From NCBI GenBank assembly GCA_017392945.1, contig JAFOSK010000055.1:1-54369 (forward strand): DNA of 54,369 nt. The letters are read 5' to 3'. The notes under the pieces were generated by a model. It searched no databases. It worked only from the letters and a program-made list of their open reading frames with translations, and was not told the DNA's origin. Position 1 is the stretch's first letter. Each line of letters opens with the position of its first letter. Origin of the DNA: Treponema sp. Its GTDB lineage: Bacteria > Spirochaetota > Spirochaetia > Treponematales > Treponemataceae. A program made the position numbers and the translations under genes. This document shows positions 8,156 through 16,692 of the stretch, one piece after another.

Positions 8156-9349
8156 GTGTTAATACGTTACGGAACTGATAAAAACGGGAGACCTGTAAAA
8201 AAGGCTCTCGTTTATACTAAAGATGAGCATAATATTCCAAAATCTCGCATTGATTTTGAAGCACTGCAGATTATAGACCGGCTTAGAAATGAAGGTTTTC
8301 ATGCCTATCTTGTCGGTGGAGCTGTAAGGGATCTTATTGTGGGGAATTCTCCTAAAGATTTTGACATTGTAACTGATGCAACTCCTACAAAGATAAAAAA
8401 GATTTTTAGGAATTCACGCATAATCGGAAAGCGATTCCGTATTGTCCATGTTGTGTTTGGCGAAAAAATATATGAAGTAAGTACGTTCCGCTCAAATGCA
8501 AGCGGCTCTGTAGGTAATGAATTCGGTACGATTGACGAAGATGTCCTCAGACGCGATTTTTCTATGAATGCGCTCTATTATGATCCTGTTCAGGAACATG
8601 TAATTGACTATGTAGGCGGTGTAAAAGATATAAAAAAGGGAATTCTGAAACCTGTAATTCCATTGGATCGCATTTTTATTGAAGATCCGGTTCGTATGCT
8701 GCGCGCCATAAAATATTCAGCAAAAACAAAATCGAAGATGTCTTTCAGAATGCGCCGAAAGATCCGCCAGAGCGCAGGGCTTCTTGCTCAGGTCAGTCCT
8801 TCAAGACTTACGGAAGAACTTTTAAAGATAATAAACAGCGGTAATTCCTATGCGATCATTTCAGAGGCTCTGGACACTGATTTGTATATGTCTTTGCAGC
8901 CTGCGGCAACCGGCATAATGTATGAAGACAGAAAGTTTGAAGCCAGCTACATGGAAAATATGAAAAAGCTTGATGAGCTTATTAAATCAGAGCCTGATGC
9001 TCGTCTTGGTCAAAAGCTTATTTTTATGATCCGCGATTTTATCCTTAATCTTACAGACTGGAAAAAAGAACTTGAGACTCACACTCCTTATGCAGAGCTT
9101 TATGCAAAAACATGGCGTGAATGCAGAAATTTCGTTCTTCCTATGAATCCTCAGCGTACGGAACTTGAGTTTGCGATAAAATCAGTTCTTGTTGAACTGG
9201 GAGTTCCTGTAAAAACGCGAAAAAAGAAGACCCCCGCTGAAAAATCAGTGAATGCTGTTTCTGAAACCCCTTCAAAAAATAAACGGCCCCGCAAAAAAGA
9301 AAAGCCTAAGGTTTCAGAAATTCAAGTTCCTGTAACTGAAGCTATTTAA
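8156..9349 (+). CDS. pcnB: Poly(A) polymerase / CCA-adding-type nucleotidyltransferase (PcnB family)
   Basis: 397 aa class II nucleotidyltransferase. The head domain has LVGGAVRDLIVG and the metal-binding DFDIVTDATP, followed by VSTFRS, a RRDFSMNAL motif and DRIFIEDPVRMLRAIKYSAK, all typical of PcnB and CCA enzymes. The C-terminal 50 residues are a Lys/Pro-rich tail, as in PcnB proteins. Whether it adds poly(A) or CCA cannot be decided by eye. The only start upstream of the domain is GTG at 8156, with stop codon TAA in frame just upstream and no clear Shine-Dalgarno. It overlaps the convergent neighbour by 8 nt at its 3' end. Confidence 0.85.
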   Translation: MLIRYGTDKNGRPVKKALVYTKDEHNIPKSRIDFEALQIIDRLRNEGFHAYLVGGAVRDLIVGNSPKDFDIVTDATPTKIKKIFRNSRIIGKRFRIVHVVFGEKIYEVSTFRSNASGSVGNEFGTIDEDVLRRDFSMNALYYDPVQEHVIDYVGGVKDIKKGILKPVIPLDRIFIEDPVRMLRAIKYSAKTKSKMSFRMRRKIRQSAGLLAQVSPSRLTEELLKIINSGNSYAIISEALDTDLYMSLQPAATGIMYEDRKFEASYMENMKKLDELIKSEPDARLGQKLIFMIRDFILNLTDWKKELETHTPYAELYAKTWRECRNFVLPMNPQRTELEFAIKSVLVELGVPVKTRKKKTPAEKSVNAVSETPSKNKRPRKKEKPKVSEIQVPVTEAI

Positions 9350-10241
9350 ACTCTGTGCCGGTAATCTTATCGATGCAAATACTTACTTCTTCGATAAGAA
9401 TGCCGGTATAGCTTTCGATCTTATCAATTATGTATTTCTGCATTTTATGAATTTTGCCGGTCAACTGAGTACCGAACGGTACATCAATCATAATGATGAT
9501 TTTATAGCCTCGGCTGTCTGTTTTTATGGTCATTTTCTTTACTTTTACGGCACTGTCACATTCCATTACGCAATGCATAACCATCTGTGTAAGGGCTGCT
9601 TCTGAAATTTCTATTCTTCCTTTTTTGGAAAATTCCGGCTGGACAATTGATTTTTCGAACATCCTTCCGTCAGACTGCCCCTTGTTAAACAGGTTTTTGT
9701 TCCTGAAAAAAAGTTTTATGGAATTTGAAAAAATCTGAGGGTAGCTTCGCTTGATTTCGATCGATGGAACCGGAATCACGTGCTTTCCTTCTACTTGACG
9801 CGATTTTATAGCTTTTTCAATTTCTTCACGGCTTGCAATATCTTCAATGTGAATTATTTTCTGCGGTTGAGGAAGCTGTAGGCGAGTGGCAATTTTCATT
9901 ACCATTTTTTCTGAAGTTCCAAGAATGAGAAGTTTTTTTATGTGGGCTTTTTTCCAGGCTTTTGCAACTTCGTCACGGTGTTCCTTATCATCGAACAGTG
10001 CAACTCTGACAGCTCCCATGTAAGTTTTTTCCCTTTTTGCAGAATGCCCTGCAAGAATCTTATCATTTTGAATAAGAAGTCCATCGTCTATAAGAGCGTC
10101 AATCTTATATTTTTCTGCGAGAAGTTTTGATCTGAAACTTTTTCCGGTGCCGCTTTCTCCTACAAGAGCGAATACTGTTACCGGCTTAAATGAGGCTGCA
10201 ATGTCTTCAAGAAAATTACCCATACCTATATTATAACGCAT
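9342..10241 (-). CDS. P-loop ATPase fused to an Asp23/Gls24-like domain
   Basis: 299 aa. The N-terminal part has a Walker A motif GESGTGKS (about 28-35) and an ATPase-like fold to about residue 140. A linker leads to residues 205-297, which read like an Asp23 (DUF322) domain: beta-strand pairs VKKMTIKTDSRGYKIIIMIDV followed by an amphipathic helix and TGILIEEVSICIDKI. Asp23 proteins are envelope-stress or membrane-scaffold proteins; the combination with a nucleotide-binding domain has no function I can name. The start may be 10241 or the second Met at 10223; neither has a strong Shine-Dalgarno. It overlaps the upstream pseudouridine synthase gene by 16 nt. Confidence 0.6.
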   Translation of the reverse strand: MRYNIGMGNFLEDIAASFKPVTVFALVGESGTGKSFRSKLLAEKYKIDALIDDGLLIQNDKILAGHSAKREKTYMGAVRVALFDDKEHRDEVAKAWKKAHIKKLLILGTSEKMVMKIATRLQLPQPQKIIHIEDIASREEIEKAIKSRQVEGKHVIPVPSIEIKRSYPQIFSNSIKLFFRNKNLFNKGQSDGRMFEKSIVQPEFSKKGRIEISEAALTQMVMHCVMECDSAVKVKKMTIKTDSRGYKIIIMIDVPFGTQLTGKIHKMQKYIIDKIESYTGILIEEVSICIDKITGTEFK

Positions 10242-11224
10242 TTTTCATAATCTTGCATTGTTGTTTTTAAAAAGTTTGCAAAAACTTTTGGAACCTCCGC
10301 TTTTATTTTTTCAGGAAGTGCCAAAGGATTGTTTTTTGGAAAATAAAGTTCATAAGCATGAAGAAAATATTCTATTAATTCAATTTTTGTTCCGCCGTAG
10401 GCCGTGTCGCCCAGAAGCGGGTAGCCGTGGAGGGCAGATTGAGAACGGATCTGGTGCGTACGTCCGGTTTCTATGCAGAATTTTGCAAGCGTATAATCTG
10501 TTTTGTTGTGCTTTCCGTAGCCAAGAGGAATCACCCTTGTAACGGCTTCTTTTCCGGTATTTCCGGCCTTAACTGTCTGAAATACTTTTGCAGCATCGTA
10601 TTCTCGTTCTATATTGTCATTCCAATACTCCTGCTGTAAAAGTTTTCCCTGCAGTATTCCTATGTAGTTCTTTTTTATTTCATGATTTTTTATAGCTTCA
10701 GAAAACCATCTGGCCCCCCTAAGGCTCATAGAAAATGCAATTGCACCAGTGGTCTTTCTGTCAAGACGGTGCAAGGGGCCAGGATTGAATGAAAGAGATT
10801 TGTTTTTATGCTCATTTCTGAAAAAAAATTCAACGCTTTTGTTTAGCGAATTTTCTTTTCCCTGCACGGTGATGTCATAAGGTTTGTTAAGAATCAGAAT
10901 GTCTTCTGTTTTTAATATAATTTCAGGCAATTCAACTGAATTTAAAATTTCTGCTGCAGAAGCCTTTTGTTCAGACGATGGAGAAATGCAGCCTTTTGTT
11001 TTTTCTAAATTTCTACTTTCAAGAAGAAATTCCGCAATCCTTATACAGTCTCCTTCAAAAACATGCTTTCCTGGCTCTGCTTTTTTTCCATTGACTTTTA
11101 TCAGACCTTTTCTTACTGATGAATAGATTCCAGACAGCGCTTCCTGTGAAATGAATTTTCTTAATATTCTGTCCAACCGCCTGTCGTTGTCATCCGCAGA
11201 AGCGTAAAATTCCGTGAAGTTCAT
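10226..11224 (-). CDS. RluA-family pseudouridine synthase with S4 domain
   Basis: 332 aa from the ATG at 11224. An S4-like RNA-binding domain (DRRLDRILRKFISQ...GLIKVNGKKAEPG) precedes the RluA catalytic domain with ILNKPYDITVQG, catalytic Asp in HRLDRKTTG and ETGRTHQIRSQSALHGYPLLGD. This layout is that of RluC/RluD, which modify uridines in 23S rRNA. A GTG at 11254 would add ten residues; neither start has a clear Shine-Dalgarno. It is one of three RluA-type genes in the window. Confidence 0.87.
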   Translation of the reverse strand: MNFTEFYASADDNDRRLDRILRKFISQEALSGIYSSVRKGLIKVNGKKAEPGKHVFEGDCIRIAEFLLESRNLEKTKGCISPSSEQKASAAEILNSVELPEIILKTEDILILNKPYDITVQGKENSLNKSVEFFFRNEHKNKSLSFNPGPLHRLDRKTTGAIAFSMSLRGARWFSEAIKNHEIKKNYIGILQGKLLQQEYWNDNIEREYDAAKVFQTVKAGNTGKEAVTRVIPLGYGKHNKTDYTLAKFCIETGRTHQIRSQSALHGYPLLGDTAYGGTKIELIEYFLHAYELYFPKNNPLALPEKIKAEVPKVFANFLKTTMQDYEKCVII

Positions 11225-11331
11225 GCTCTTATTATAAAATTGATTTATCTGCACAGCAAGATGCCTGCATGCATTCGGATATACTCCATTTGCATTTACA
11301 GATTCTACTAGTAAAAATAAGATGAAAATGA

Positions 11332-11337
11332 TACAAT
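11332..11337 (+). promoter_or_regulatory. -10 element TACAAT of the DUF212/Rnf-like operon
   Basis: TACAAT ends 7 nt before the ATG at 11345 and no Shine-Dalgarno is present, so the operon's first gene may be read from a leaderless transcript. The -35 region is weak (CTAGTA at 18 nt). Confidence 0.4.
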
Positions 11338-11344
11338 AGTATTT

Positions 11345-11824
11345 ATGTTTGATGCTGTAGGAAATCAGTTTATATTACTCTTATTTAATCCGGTATTTCT
11401 TGCCTGCATATCAAGCTGGTTCTGTGCGCAATTCATAAAGACTGTAATAGCCGTTCTTTACGGACGCATTCATAGTGTTGGAGAGTTGATCGAAAGTTTG
11501 ATTTGGAAAACCGGCGGCTTACCGTCAAGCCATTCAGCTCTTGTTGCAGCTCTTGCTACTTCAATTGCATTCAGAAATGGCATTGATTCTGATATTTTTG
11601 TTCTTACGTTCTGTTTCTTTATGGTTACAATAAGGGATGCAGTTGGTGTACGCCGGTCAAGTGGTATTCAGGCTAGAAAAATCAACGAAATAGGAAAGAC
11701 TCTTAGGGAAAAAAGTATTCTTGACTACAATACAATCAAAGAAGTTAATGGTCATACACCTATGGAAGTTACGGTCGGCTGCCTGCTAGGGTTCTTTATA
11801 GGATTGGCGTACTCTGTATTCTAA
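11345..11824 (+). CDS. Divergent PAP2-family (DUF212/YuiD-type) membrane protein
   Basis: 159 aa with three to four hydrophobic segments. It shows the family signature TGGLPSSHSALVAALA, the RDAVGVRRSSGIQA segment and a C-terminal GHTPMEVTVGCLLG. Relatives are described as acid-phosphatase/vanadium-haloperoxidase related and are suspected of acting on lipid phosphates, but the biochemical role is not established. It begins the operon that continues into the Rnf-like genes; the next gene starts 2 nt after its stop. Confidence 0.8.
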   Translation: MFDAVGNQFILLLFNPVFLACISSWFCAQFIKTVIAVLYGRIHSVGELIESLIWKTGGLPSSHSALVAALATSIAFRNGIDSDIFVLTFCFFMVTIRDAVGVRRSSGIQARKINEIGKTLREKSILDYNTIKEVNGHTPMEVTVGCLLGFFIGLAYSVF

Positions 11825-11825
11825 T

Positions 11826-13223
11826 ATGAAGTATTTTAAACAGTTTGTTTTGCCTGTATTTATAATAATTGTCTCTATTTTTCTAATGCAGATTTTCAGA
11901 GTTATGCCTGCTTCCAGATTGTGGAACGGTTATACAGTTATGTATCTGCCGGTTTCTCAAGATTCCAAGATCATAGAAAAAACTTTGGAAGAATATGGTT
12001 GCAATGATTATATAAGTCTCAGGAATCAGAAAGTTCCCCTTAATGTCTCTGAGTTTTCCCCGGAATATATGTTCGGAAATGGAGATGCAAACGGTTATTT
12101 AGAAAAGAGAAAAGGTTATTTCTTTGATTTCAGCCGCTCATATTCAGTTTATTATATACCGGACAGTTCTGATAATTGCATTCCTGCTGTATTGAAAAAA
12201 TTAAATTCCATGAATATTTCCGCAGGAATCAATTCTTCTTCGGCCTGCCCGTGGATGAGCATTTTAGTCATATTTGTATTTGCAATTTTACAGGTGTGGT
12301 TCTCTCCAAGACGAATTTTAACTGCCATGCTCAATTTTTTTCCGGTGTTCTTTACATTTAAAATGCCGTTTTATTCCGTAGCTTCTGCATGCTGCATTTT
12401 TATGACGGCAATGTTTATCTGCCTCCGTTATTGGAACAGGGACGGAGCCGTAAGAAAGCTTCAGTCTTCTATGGCTGTCATCATGTTTGTATTTTCCCCA
12501 GTGCTGATTGTTTTTCTTACAGGACTAAAACTCGGTTTCCTGTTTTTGCTTGTTCCAATAGATGTGCTTGCAATTGCATATATATATTTTGAAGTATGCC
12601 TTATTTTTGAATATCGCTATTCATTTCGACCGGTGCTTATCCGGCCGGCATCCATGATTAATCTTATGACAAACACGAACCGTTTTGTAGTAATAAGCTG
12701 CCTTGCAGGAACATTTCTTATTTTTGTATCCGCTGTTCTTTCTCTTAAAAATGTTTCGATCATGGAAACTTCTGCTGGAAGCGGAATTCTTTTACCTTCA
12801 AAAAATTCGTCCGGCAGAGAACTTCCCGGACTCGAAGATTTTAATTCATGGCGATGGTCCGCGCTGACATTTCCTTATCGATCTCTTAACGAAATGCAGG
12901 TATCAAAAACTCAGAAAGGGCAGACGGTGGTTTTTCCCCGCTATACAGAAAAAAATGGAAAAATTGAAAAATCTGTAAATTCTATCACTTATGACGACTC
13001 TTTTAGAAAAGATTCATTTAACTCTATAGACGATTTTTCGTATAATTCAATAGAATCCATGCTGAAAAAACAAGGTTATACCGGCAGAGCCGGCTATTCT
13101 GGTGCGGGAAGCAGCGGAGTAAGCGTGTTTATGTGTATTCTGCTCGTAATAGCAATGCTGGTTCCCGGTATATTCTGTATCCGTAATTATAAAAAAAATA
13201 AATGGCGGGAGACACGACAGTGA
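11826..13223 (+). CDS. Unrecognised polytopic membrane protein upstream of Rnf-like genes
   Basis: 465 aa. An N-terminal membrane segment (about 7-24) is followed by about 115 mostly polar residues. Several helices then lie between about 140 and 320 (WMSILVIFVFAILQVWF, LTAMLNFFPVFFTF, MAVIMFVFSPVLIVFLTG, GFLFLLVPIDVLAIAYIYF), followed by a 110-residue polar domain and a C-terminal helix (VFMCILLVIAMLVPGIF). I recognise no family or catalytic motif. Its TGA overlaps the likely GTG start of rnfC in a GTGA, so it is translationally coupled to the Rnf-like complex and may be an added subunit or assembly partner. Confidence 0.75.
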   Translation: MKYFKQFVLPVFIIIVSIFLMQIFRVMPASRLWNGYTVMYLPVSQDSKIIEKTLEEYGCNDYISLRNQKVPLNVSEFSPEYMFGNGDANGYLEKRKGYFFDFSRSYSVYYIPDSSDNCIPAVLKKLNSMNISAGINSSSACPWMSILVIFVFAILQVWFSPRRILTAMLNFFPVFFTFKMPFYSVASACCIFMTAMFICLRYWNRDGAVRKLQSSMAVIMFVFSPVLIVFLTGLKLGFLFLLVPIDVLAIAYIYFEVCLIFEYRYSFRPVLIRPASMINLMTNTNRFVVISCLAGTFLIFVSAVLSLKNVSIMETSAGSGILLPSKNSSGRELPGLEDFNSWRWSALTFPYRSLNEMQVSKTQKGQTVVFPRYTEKNGKIEKSVNSITYDDSFRKDSFNSIDDFSYNSIESMLKKQGYTGRAGYSGAGSSGVSVFMCILLVIAMLVPGIFCIRNYKKNKWRETRQ

Positions 13224-14512
13224 AGAAATATCCATATATTCATACCGTAAAAAAAGACGCCTATAAAAAAATTGTTAACGGTTTTGTTCCTTCCTCTGTG
13301 TATATAGCTTTAGATAAAGGAAACAAAGACTGCATTGTAAACCCTGGAGATGTCGTAAAGGAAGGTCAACGCATTGGCGGAACAGCATATTCTTCTATTC
13401 CTGGTATTGTAGAAAAGCGCGAATTGAAAAATATGCCTGACGGAAAAATCGGAGAAGTTGTAAAAATTTCTCTAAGGGGACAATTTTCTTACCTCGGTAA
13501 AATTATCAAAGAACATGATTATAAGGCTTATTCTCCAGCAATTCTTATAAGAATGATAGAAGATTACGGGCTTATGAATACATTTATTTCAGATGACCCC
13601 GTAAGCCTTGCAAAAGAAATGAAAGAAGTTGCTCATCATAGGCACAGGCTTTTAATTGTGCGCCTTGTAGATGATGATCCTTCCAGACTTATAGATTCTG
13701 TGCTCAGTACAACTTATTCTGGACAAATTTGTAAGGGAATAGAAATCGCTGCATTCATGATAAATGCAGACGGCGTAATACTTGTTACAGACAAAAAAAC
13801 TGACTACAGATCTTCGTTTGATGCAATTTCTGTTCCTCATTGTATGCTGCGCATAGACGAAAAAATGTTTCCTTCAACCTATGCAGTTGAAATATGTCAT
13901 GCCGTAAAGAAAACATTTAAAGAGAAACCTTTTGATTCAATATGCAAATATGACCTTTATATGGATGCTTCGACTGTCCTTGAATTATATAGAAGCATTT
14001 CTAAAAATATGCCGGTCATTGACAGATATATTCTTGTAAATGGAGACTGCCTCCCTGCTACAGGAATCATAAAGGTTGCAGTAGGAACGACTTTTGAATC
14101 TATTGCAGAACAATGCGGGGGATTTCTGAAAACTCCGCAATCTATAATTGTGAACGGCACTATTACAGGATTTTCTGCAGGAAGTCTTTCAGTTCCGGTT
14201 ACACGGTATGTAAAGTCAATAACGTTTAATTCGGCATCAAAGACTCCTGTTCAGACAGGAACTCAGAGTTTTTGCTTAAGATGCGGAAATTGTCATAGGG
14301 CTTGTCCTGTTCATCTTAGTCCGGATATTATCGTTCGTCACCTTTCCGGGGGAGCAGCAGCATCGGCAGATTTTATTTCATCTTCGACATTTTGTATTGC
14401 ATGTGGACTTTGCAATTCAGTTTGTCCTGCACGTATTCCGCTTATGCAGATAATTTCTGCCGGAAAAAACATATCTTCAGATTCTTCAGACATGGGAGCA
14501 AAGAATGGCTGA
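13220..14512 (+). CDS. rnfC: RnfC-like subunit lacking the NADH/flavin-binding motifs
   Basis: 430 aa. The C-terminal half matches RnfC closely in layout: an SLBB-like stretch (VIDRYILVNGDCLPATG, VAVGTTFESIAEQCGGF, TGFSAGSLSVPVTRYV), then two 4Fe-4S motifs, C352-x2-C355-x2-C358-x3-C362 and C392-x2-C395-x2-C398-x3-C402. The N-terminal NADH/FMN region of normal RnfC (GGAGFPTHVK, NGAECEP, EDNKPEA, YPQGGEKQL) is aligned here to residues without those motifs (about 105-135: YGLMNTFISDDPVSLAKEM; then RLVDDDP, TDKKTDY, MFPSTYAVE). The GTG at 13220 is chosen: it has GGGAG 10 nt upstream and overlaps the previous stop. Electron transfer via the ferredoxin-like domain is still possible; NADH oxidation is not supported. 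Confidence 0.8.
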   Translation: MKKYPYIHTVKKDAYKKIVNGFVPSSVYIALDKGNKDCIVNPGDVVKEGQRIGGTAYSSIPGIVEKRELKNMPDGKIGEVVKISLRGQFSYLGKIIKEHDYKAYSPAILIRMIEDYGLMNTFISDDPVSLAKEMKEVAHHRHRLLIVRLVDDDPSRLIDSVLSTTYSGQICKGIEIAAFMINADGVILVTDKKTDYRSSFDAISVPHCMLRIDEKMFPSTYAVEICHAVKKTFKEKPFDSICKYDLYMDASTVLELYRSISKNMPVIDRYILVNGDCLPATGIIKVAVGTTFESIAEQCGGFLKTPQSIIVNGTITGFSAGSLSVPVTRYVKSITFNSASKTPVQTGTQSFCLRCGNCHRACPVHLSPDIIVRHLSGGAAASADFISSSTFCIACGLCNSVCPARIPLMQIISAGKNISSDSSDMGAKNG

Positions 14513-15611
14513 CACTAAAATAAGGAGAAGATTTCTTCTTCGCCCGTATTCGTATATAAATTTTTCGTTTTACAGCCTGACTGTAAAAATGCTTATACTT
14601 TTATTCCTGCAGATGGGAATGCTGCTGCTGGCAAAAAGTTATCAGGCATTTTTTGTTGTGATTGCTTCAATGACCGCGTCGGTTCTTGCAGATTTTTTAT
14701 GGGTCTTGTTCACAAAAAATACCAGAAATACTAATCTATATCCTTTTTTGATCGCTGCAGTCCAGGGAATCCTTTGCGGAATGCTGATTCCTCAGGATTA
14801 TCCAGTGGTTGCAGTGTTCCTTGTTGTATTCTTTACAATGCTTATACTAAAAGACTTTTTTGGTGGATTTGCCTATGCCTGGATAAATCCGTGTATGTTC
14901 ACTGTAATCATACTTTGGATTGTCGGAGCCGATCTGTTTCCAGGATTTCTTCTGCCATTTGATTCTTTTGCATCCAGAAATCCTTCTCTTTTACTTATAG
15001 AAAACGGCATTGTTCCTGTATATCATTTTGATTCTGCAATCACAGATTTTTTTAATGATACAGTTTTCTCCTGGTTAAAAGTTTCTGTACCGGAAGGTTA
15101 TATTTCGATGTTATGGGATACAAATTCTGTTATTCCAGCATTCAGATTCAATTTTATTACATTAATTTCTTCAATAATATTATTCAGTGATAATTTTGTT
15201 GACATGATAATTCCGGGTGTTTTTCTTTTTGTATACGCAATATTGATTCGAGTTGTTTCACCTTTCTTTTTTAGTGGCCTGATGTTTCAAGGGGATATAC
15301 TTCTGGCGTTTCTTACCAGCGGAACACTTTTTACGGCATTCTTTCTTATAAATTGGAACGGCACAGTTCCATGCACCGTTATTGGAAAAACAGCATATGC
15401 ATTTATTACTGCTATCGCAATGTTCTTTATTGCCGGGTGCGGAACTTCTTCATGTGGAGCGGTTTTTACGGTTCTCGTTGCAAATGTATGTTCAATTCTA
15501 ATCCAGCAAGTGGAAATTTATTTTGAACGTTGCAGCTTAAGACATAGCCTTGAAATGATGCAGAAAGAAGACTCAGAAATAAAGGGGAGGCTTTTCATAA
15601 ATGGAAACTGA
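14505..15611 (+). CDS. rnfD: RnfD-like membrane subunit without flavinylation motif
   Basis: 368 aa with eight or more membrane helices. The RnfD fold is recognised from NPCMFTVIILW, GDILLAFLTSGTLFTAFFLINW and GCGTSSCGAVFTVLVANV, which correspond to the conserved membrane helices of RnfD/NqrB. The (S/T)GAT motif whose Thr carries covalent FMN in RnfD is absent; the loop around VPEGYISMLWDTNSVI has no SGAT-like sequence. The start ATG overlaps rnfC by 8 nt and has GGGAG upstream. Cofactor binding is therefore doubtful. Confidence 0.75.
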   Translation: MADTKIRRRFLLRPYSYINFSFYSLTVKMLILLFLQMGMLLLAKSYQAFFVVIASMTASVLADFLWVLFTKNTRNTNLYPFLIAAVQGILCGMLIPQDYPVVAVFLVVFFTMLILKDFFGGFAYAWINPCMFTVIILWIVGADLFPGFLLPFDSFASRNPSLLLIENGIVPVYHFDSAITDFFNDTVFSWLKVSVPEGYISMLWDTNSVIPAFRFNFITLISSIILFSDNFVDMIIPGVFLFVYAILIRVVSPFFFSGLMFQGDILLAFLTSGTLFTAFFLINWNGTVPCTVIGKTAYAFITAIAMFFIAGCGTSSCGAVFTVLVANVCSILIQQVEIYFERCSLRHSLEMMQKEDSEIKGRLFINGN

Positions 15612-16086
15612 TACAATTACAACCAAAGAATTCTGGCGGGAATTTGGAATTTTTATTGGAATAATCTTTTTTTTCTTTATGTCTCTATTCGGACTTATAA
15701 GGCTTTCTCAAAAATCATGGGACGAAGGACTTAAGGTTTCAATTCAGTCTGTTCTTACAGAAAAAACTACGGAAAAATGGATTCTTGGAAAGAAAATATA
15801 CTTGAATTCTCCAATGTCATCCAGTGCAGCTTTATATGAACTCAGAAAACAGGATTCTGTTGAAAAAAACTATGCAATAATAATACGTAGCGCAACGCTT
15901 TATGGACATATTCCGGCTGTCTATATTTATAATAAGAATGATGGCGTCAAGTTTATAGGCTATTCATCTGTGACCGGAAAGATAAGAAAACTGCTTGATC
16001 AGGGCATGTCAGATTCCAGCATAATTCAATGGACCCGCCGTATTCCTGATATTGTAAAACTTGCAGAAGGAGGCAGAGTAAAATGA
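15601..16086 (+). CDS. rnfG: RnfG-like subunit, short, without the SGAT motif
   Basis: 161 aa, shorter than usual RnfG (about 190-210 aa). One N-terminal helix (IFIGIIFFFFMSLFGLI) anchors a periplasmic domain that contains IYNKNDGVKFIGYSSVTGKI and ends after DIVKLAEGG. The FMN-accepting SGAT Thr, normally near the C-terminus of the FMN-binding domain, is missing. Assignment relies strongly on its position between rnfD and rnfE. It overlaps rnfD by 11 nt with GGGGAGG upstream and its TGA overlaps the rnfE ATG. Confidence 0.6.
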   Translation: METDTITTKEFWREFGIFIGIIFFFFMSLFGLIRLSQKSWDEGLKVSIQSVLTEKTTEKWILGKKIYLNSPMSSSAALYELRKQDSVEKNYAIIIRSATLYGHIPAVYIYNKNDGVKFIGYSSVTGKIRKLLDQGMSDSSIIQWTRRIPDIVKLAEGGRVK

Positions 16087-16691
16087 CAAAAAAAGCCGTT
16101 TCTGTATATATGGCAGCAACCTGTTCTATGGTAATAGTTGCCCCAGGACGCCTTGTGTGTGGTATAATTTTTGCCGTTGAAATATTCCTTCTTATGCTTT
16201 TTGGAATTCTCTTCAAGGCTCTTATGAAAAAACTTAAGTTACACAAACTGATGCAGTTCTGTATGCTTCTGTTTGTTGTTTATTTTACGCTCATTTTCAA
16301 GAATCTGCTGATTCTCTTTATGCCTGAAATTGCATTGCAGATGGGCTTTCTTTTGTTCCTGCCGACGATTTCAACATTCACAACTGTATTCTTGATGGAC
16401 AAAACGGATTCAACGCTTAAAGAAACGTTTATAAAAGATTTTCCTCTTACATTTTTGTTTGCTGGATACATCCTGCTGTTTTCTCTTATCCGTGATATTT
16501 TTGGGTACGGTACAATATCGCTCCCCGGAGCAGGCAGACACATTGAAATAGTTATATTCAATCATCCGGGAATATCAGTAATGAGCTTTATTGCAACTAT
16601 CCCAGGGGCATTGATCCTCACATCTCTGCTTCTTTCCCTATATCTTCATCTTGAAAAGAAATATCACATTCTGATTAAGGCTGGTGAATAA
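16083..16691 (+). CDS. rnfE: RnfE-like membrane subunit, one cluster Cys lost
   Basis: 202 aa, about six helices, with the RnfE/NqrD layout: ATCSMVIVAPG near the N-terminus where RnfE has GLCPLLAVT, FLPTISTFTTVFLMDKTDS where RnfE has IPLIVVNCIILGRAE, and IRDIFGYGTI matching REILGNGTL. The first of the two conserved cysteines that ligate the intramembrane iron-sulfur cluster is kept (C14); the second aligns to Thr. It starts with ATGA overlapping the rnfG stop and has AAGGAGG upstream. Confidence 0.72.
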   Translation: MTKKAVSVYMAATCSMVIVAPGRLVCGIIFAVEIFLLMLFGILFKALMKKLKLHKLMQFCMLLFVVYFTLIFKNLLILFMPEIALQMGFLLFLPTISTFTTVFLMDKTDSTLKETFIKDFPLTFLFAGYILLFSLIRDIFGYGTISLPGAGRHIEIVIFNHPGISVMSFIATIPGALILTSLLLSLYLHLEKKYHILIKAGE

Positions 16692-16692
16692 G

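Noticed and set aside
13202-13219. ATG 13202 as rnfC start
   Set aside because: It places the GGGAG ribosome site inside the gene; GTG 13220 has proper spacing and overlaps the previous stop.
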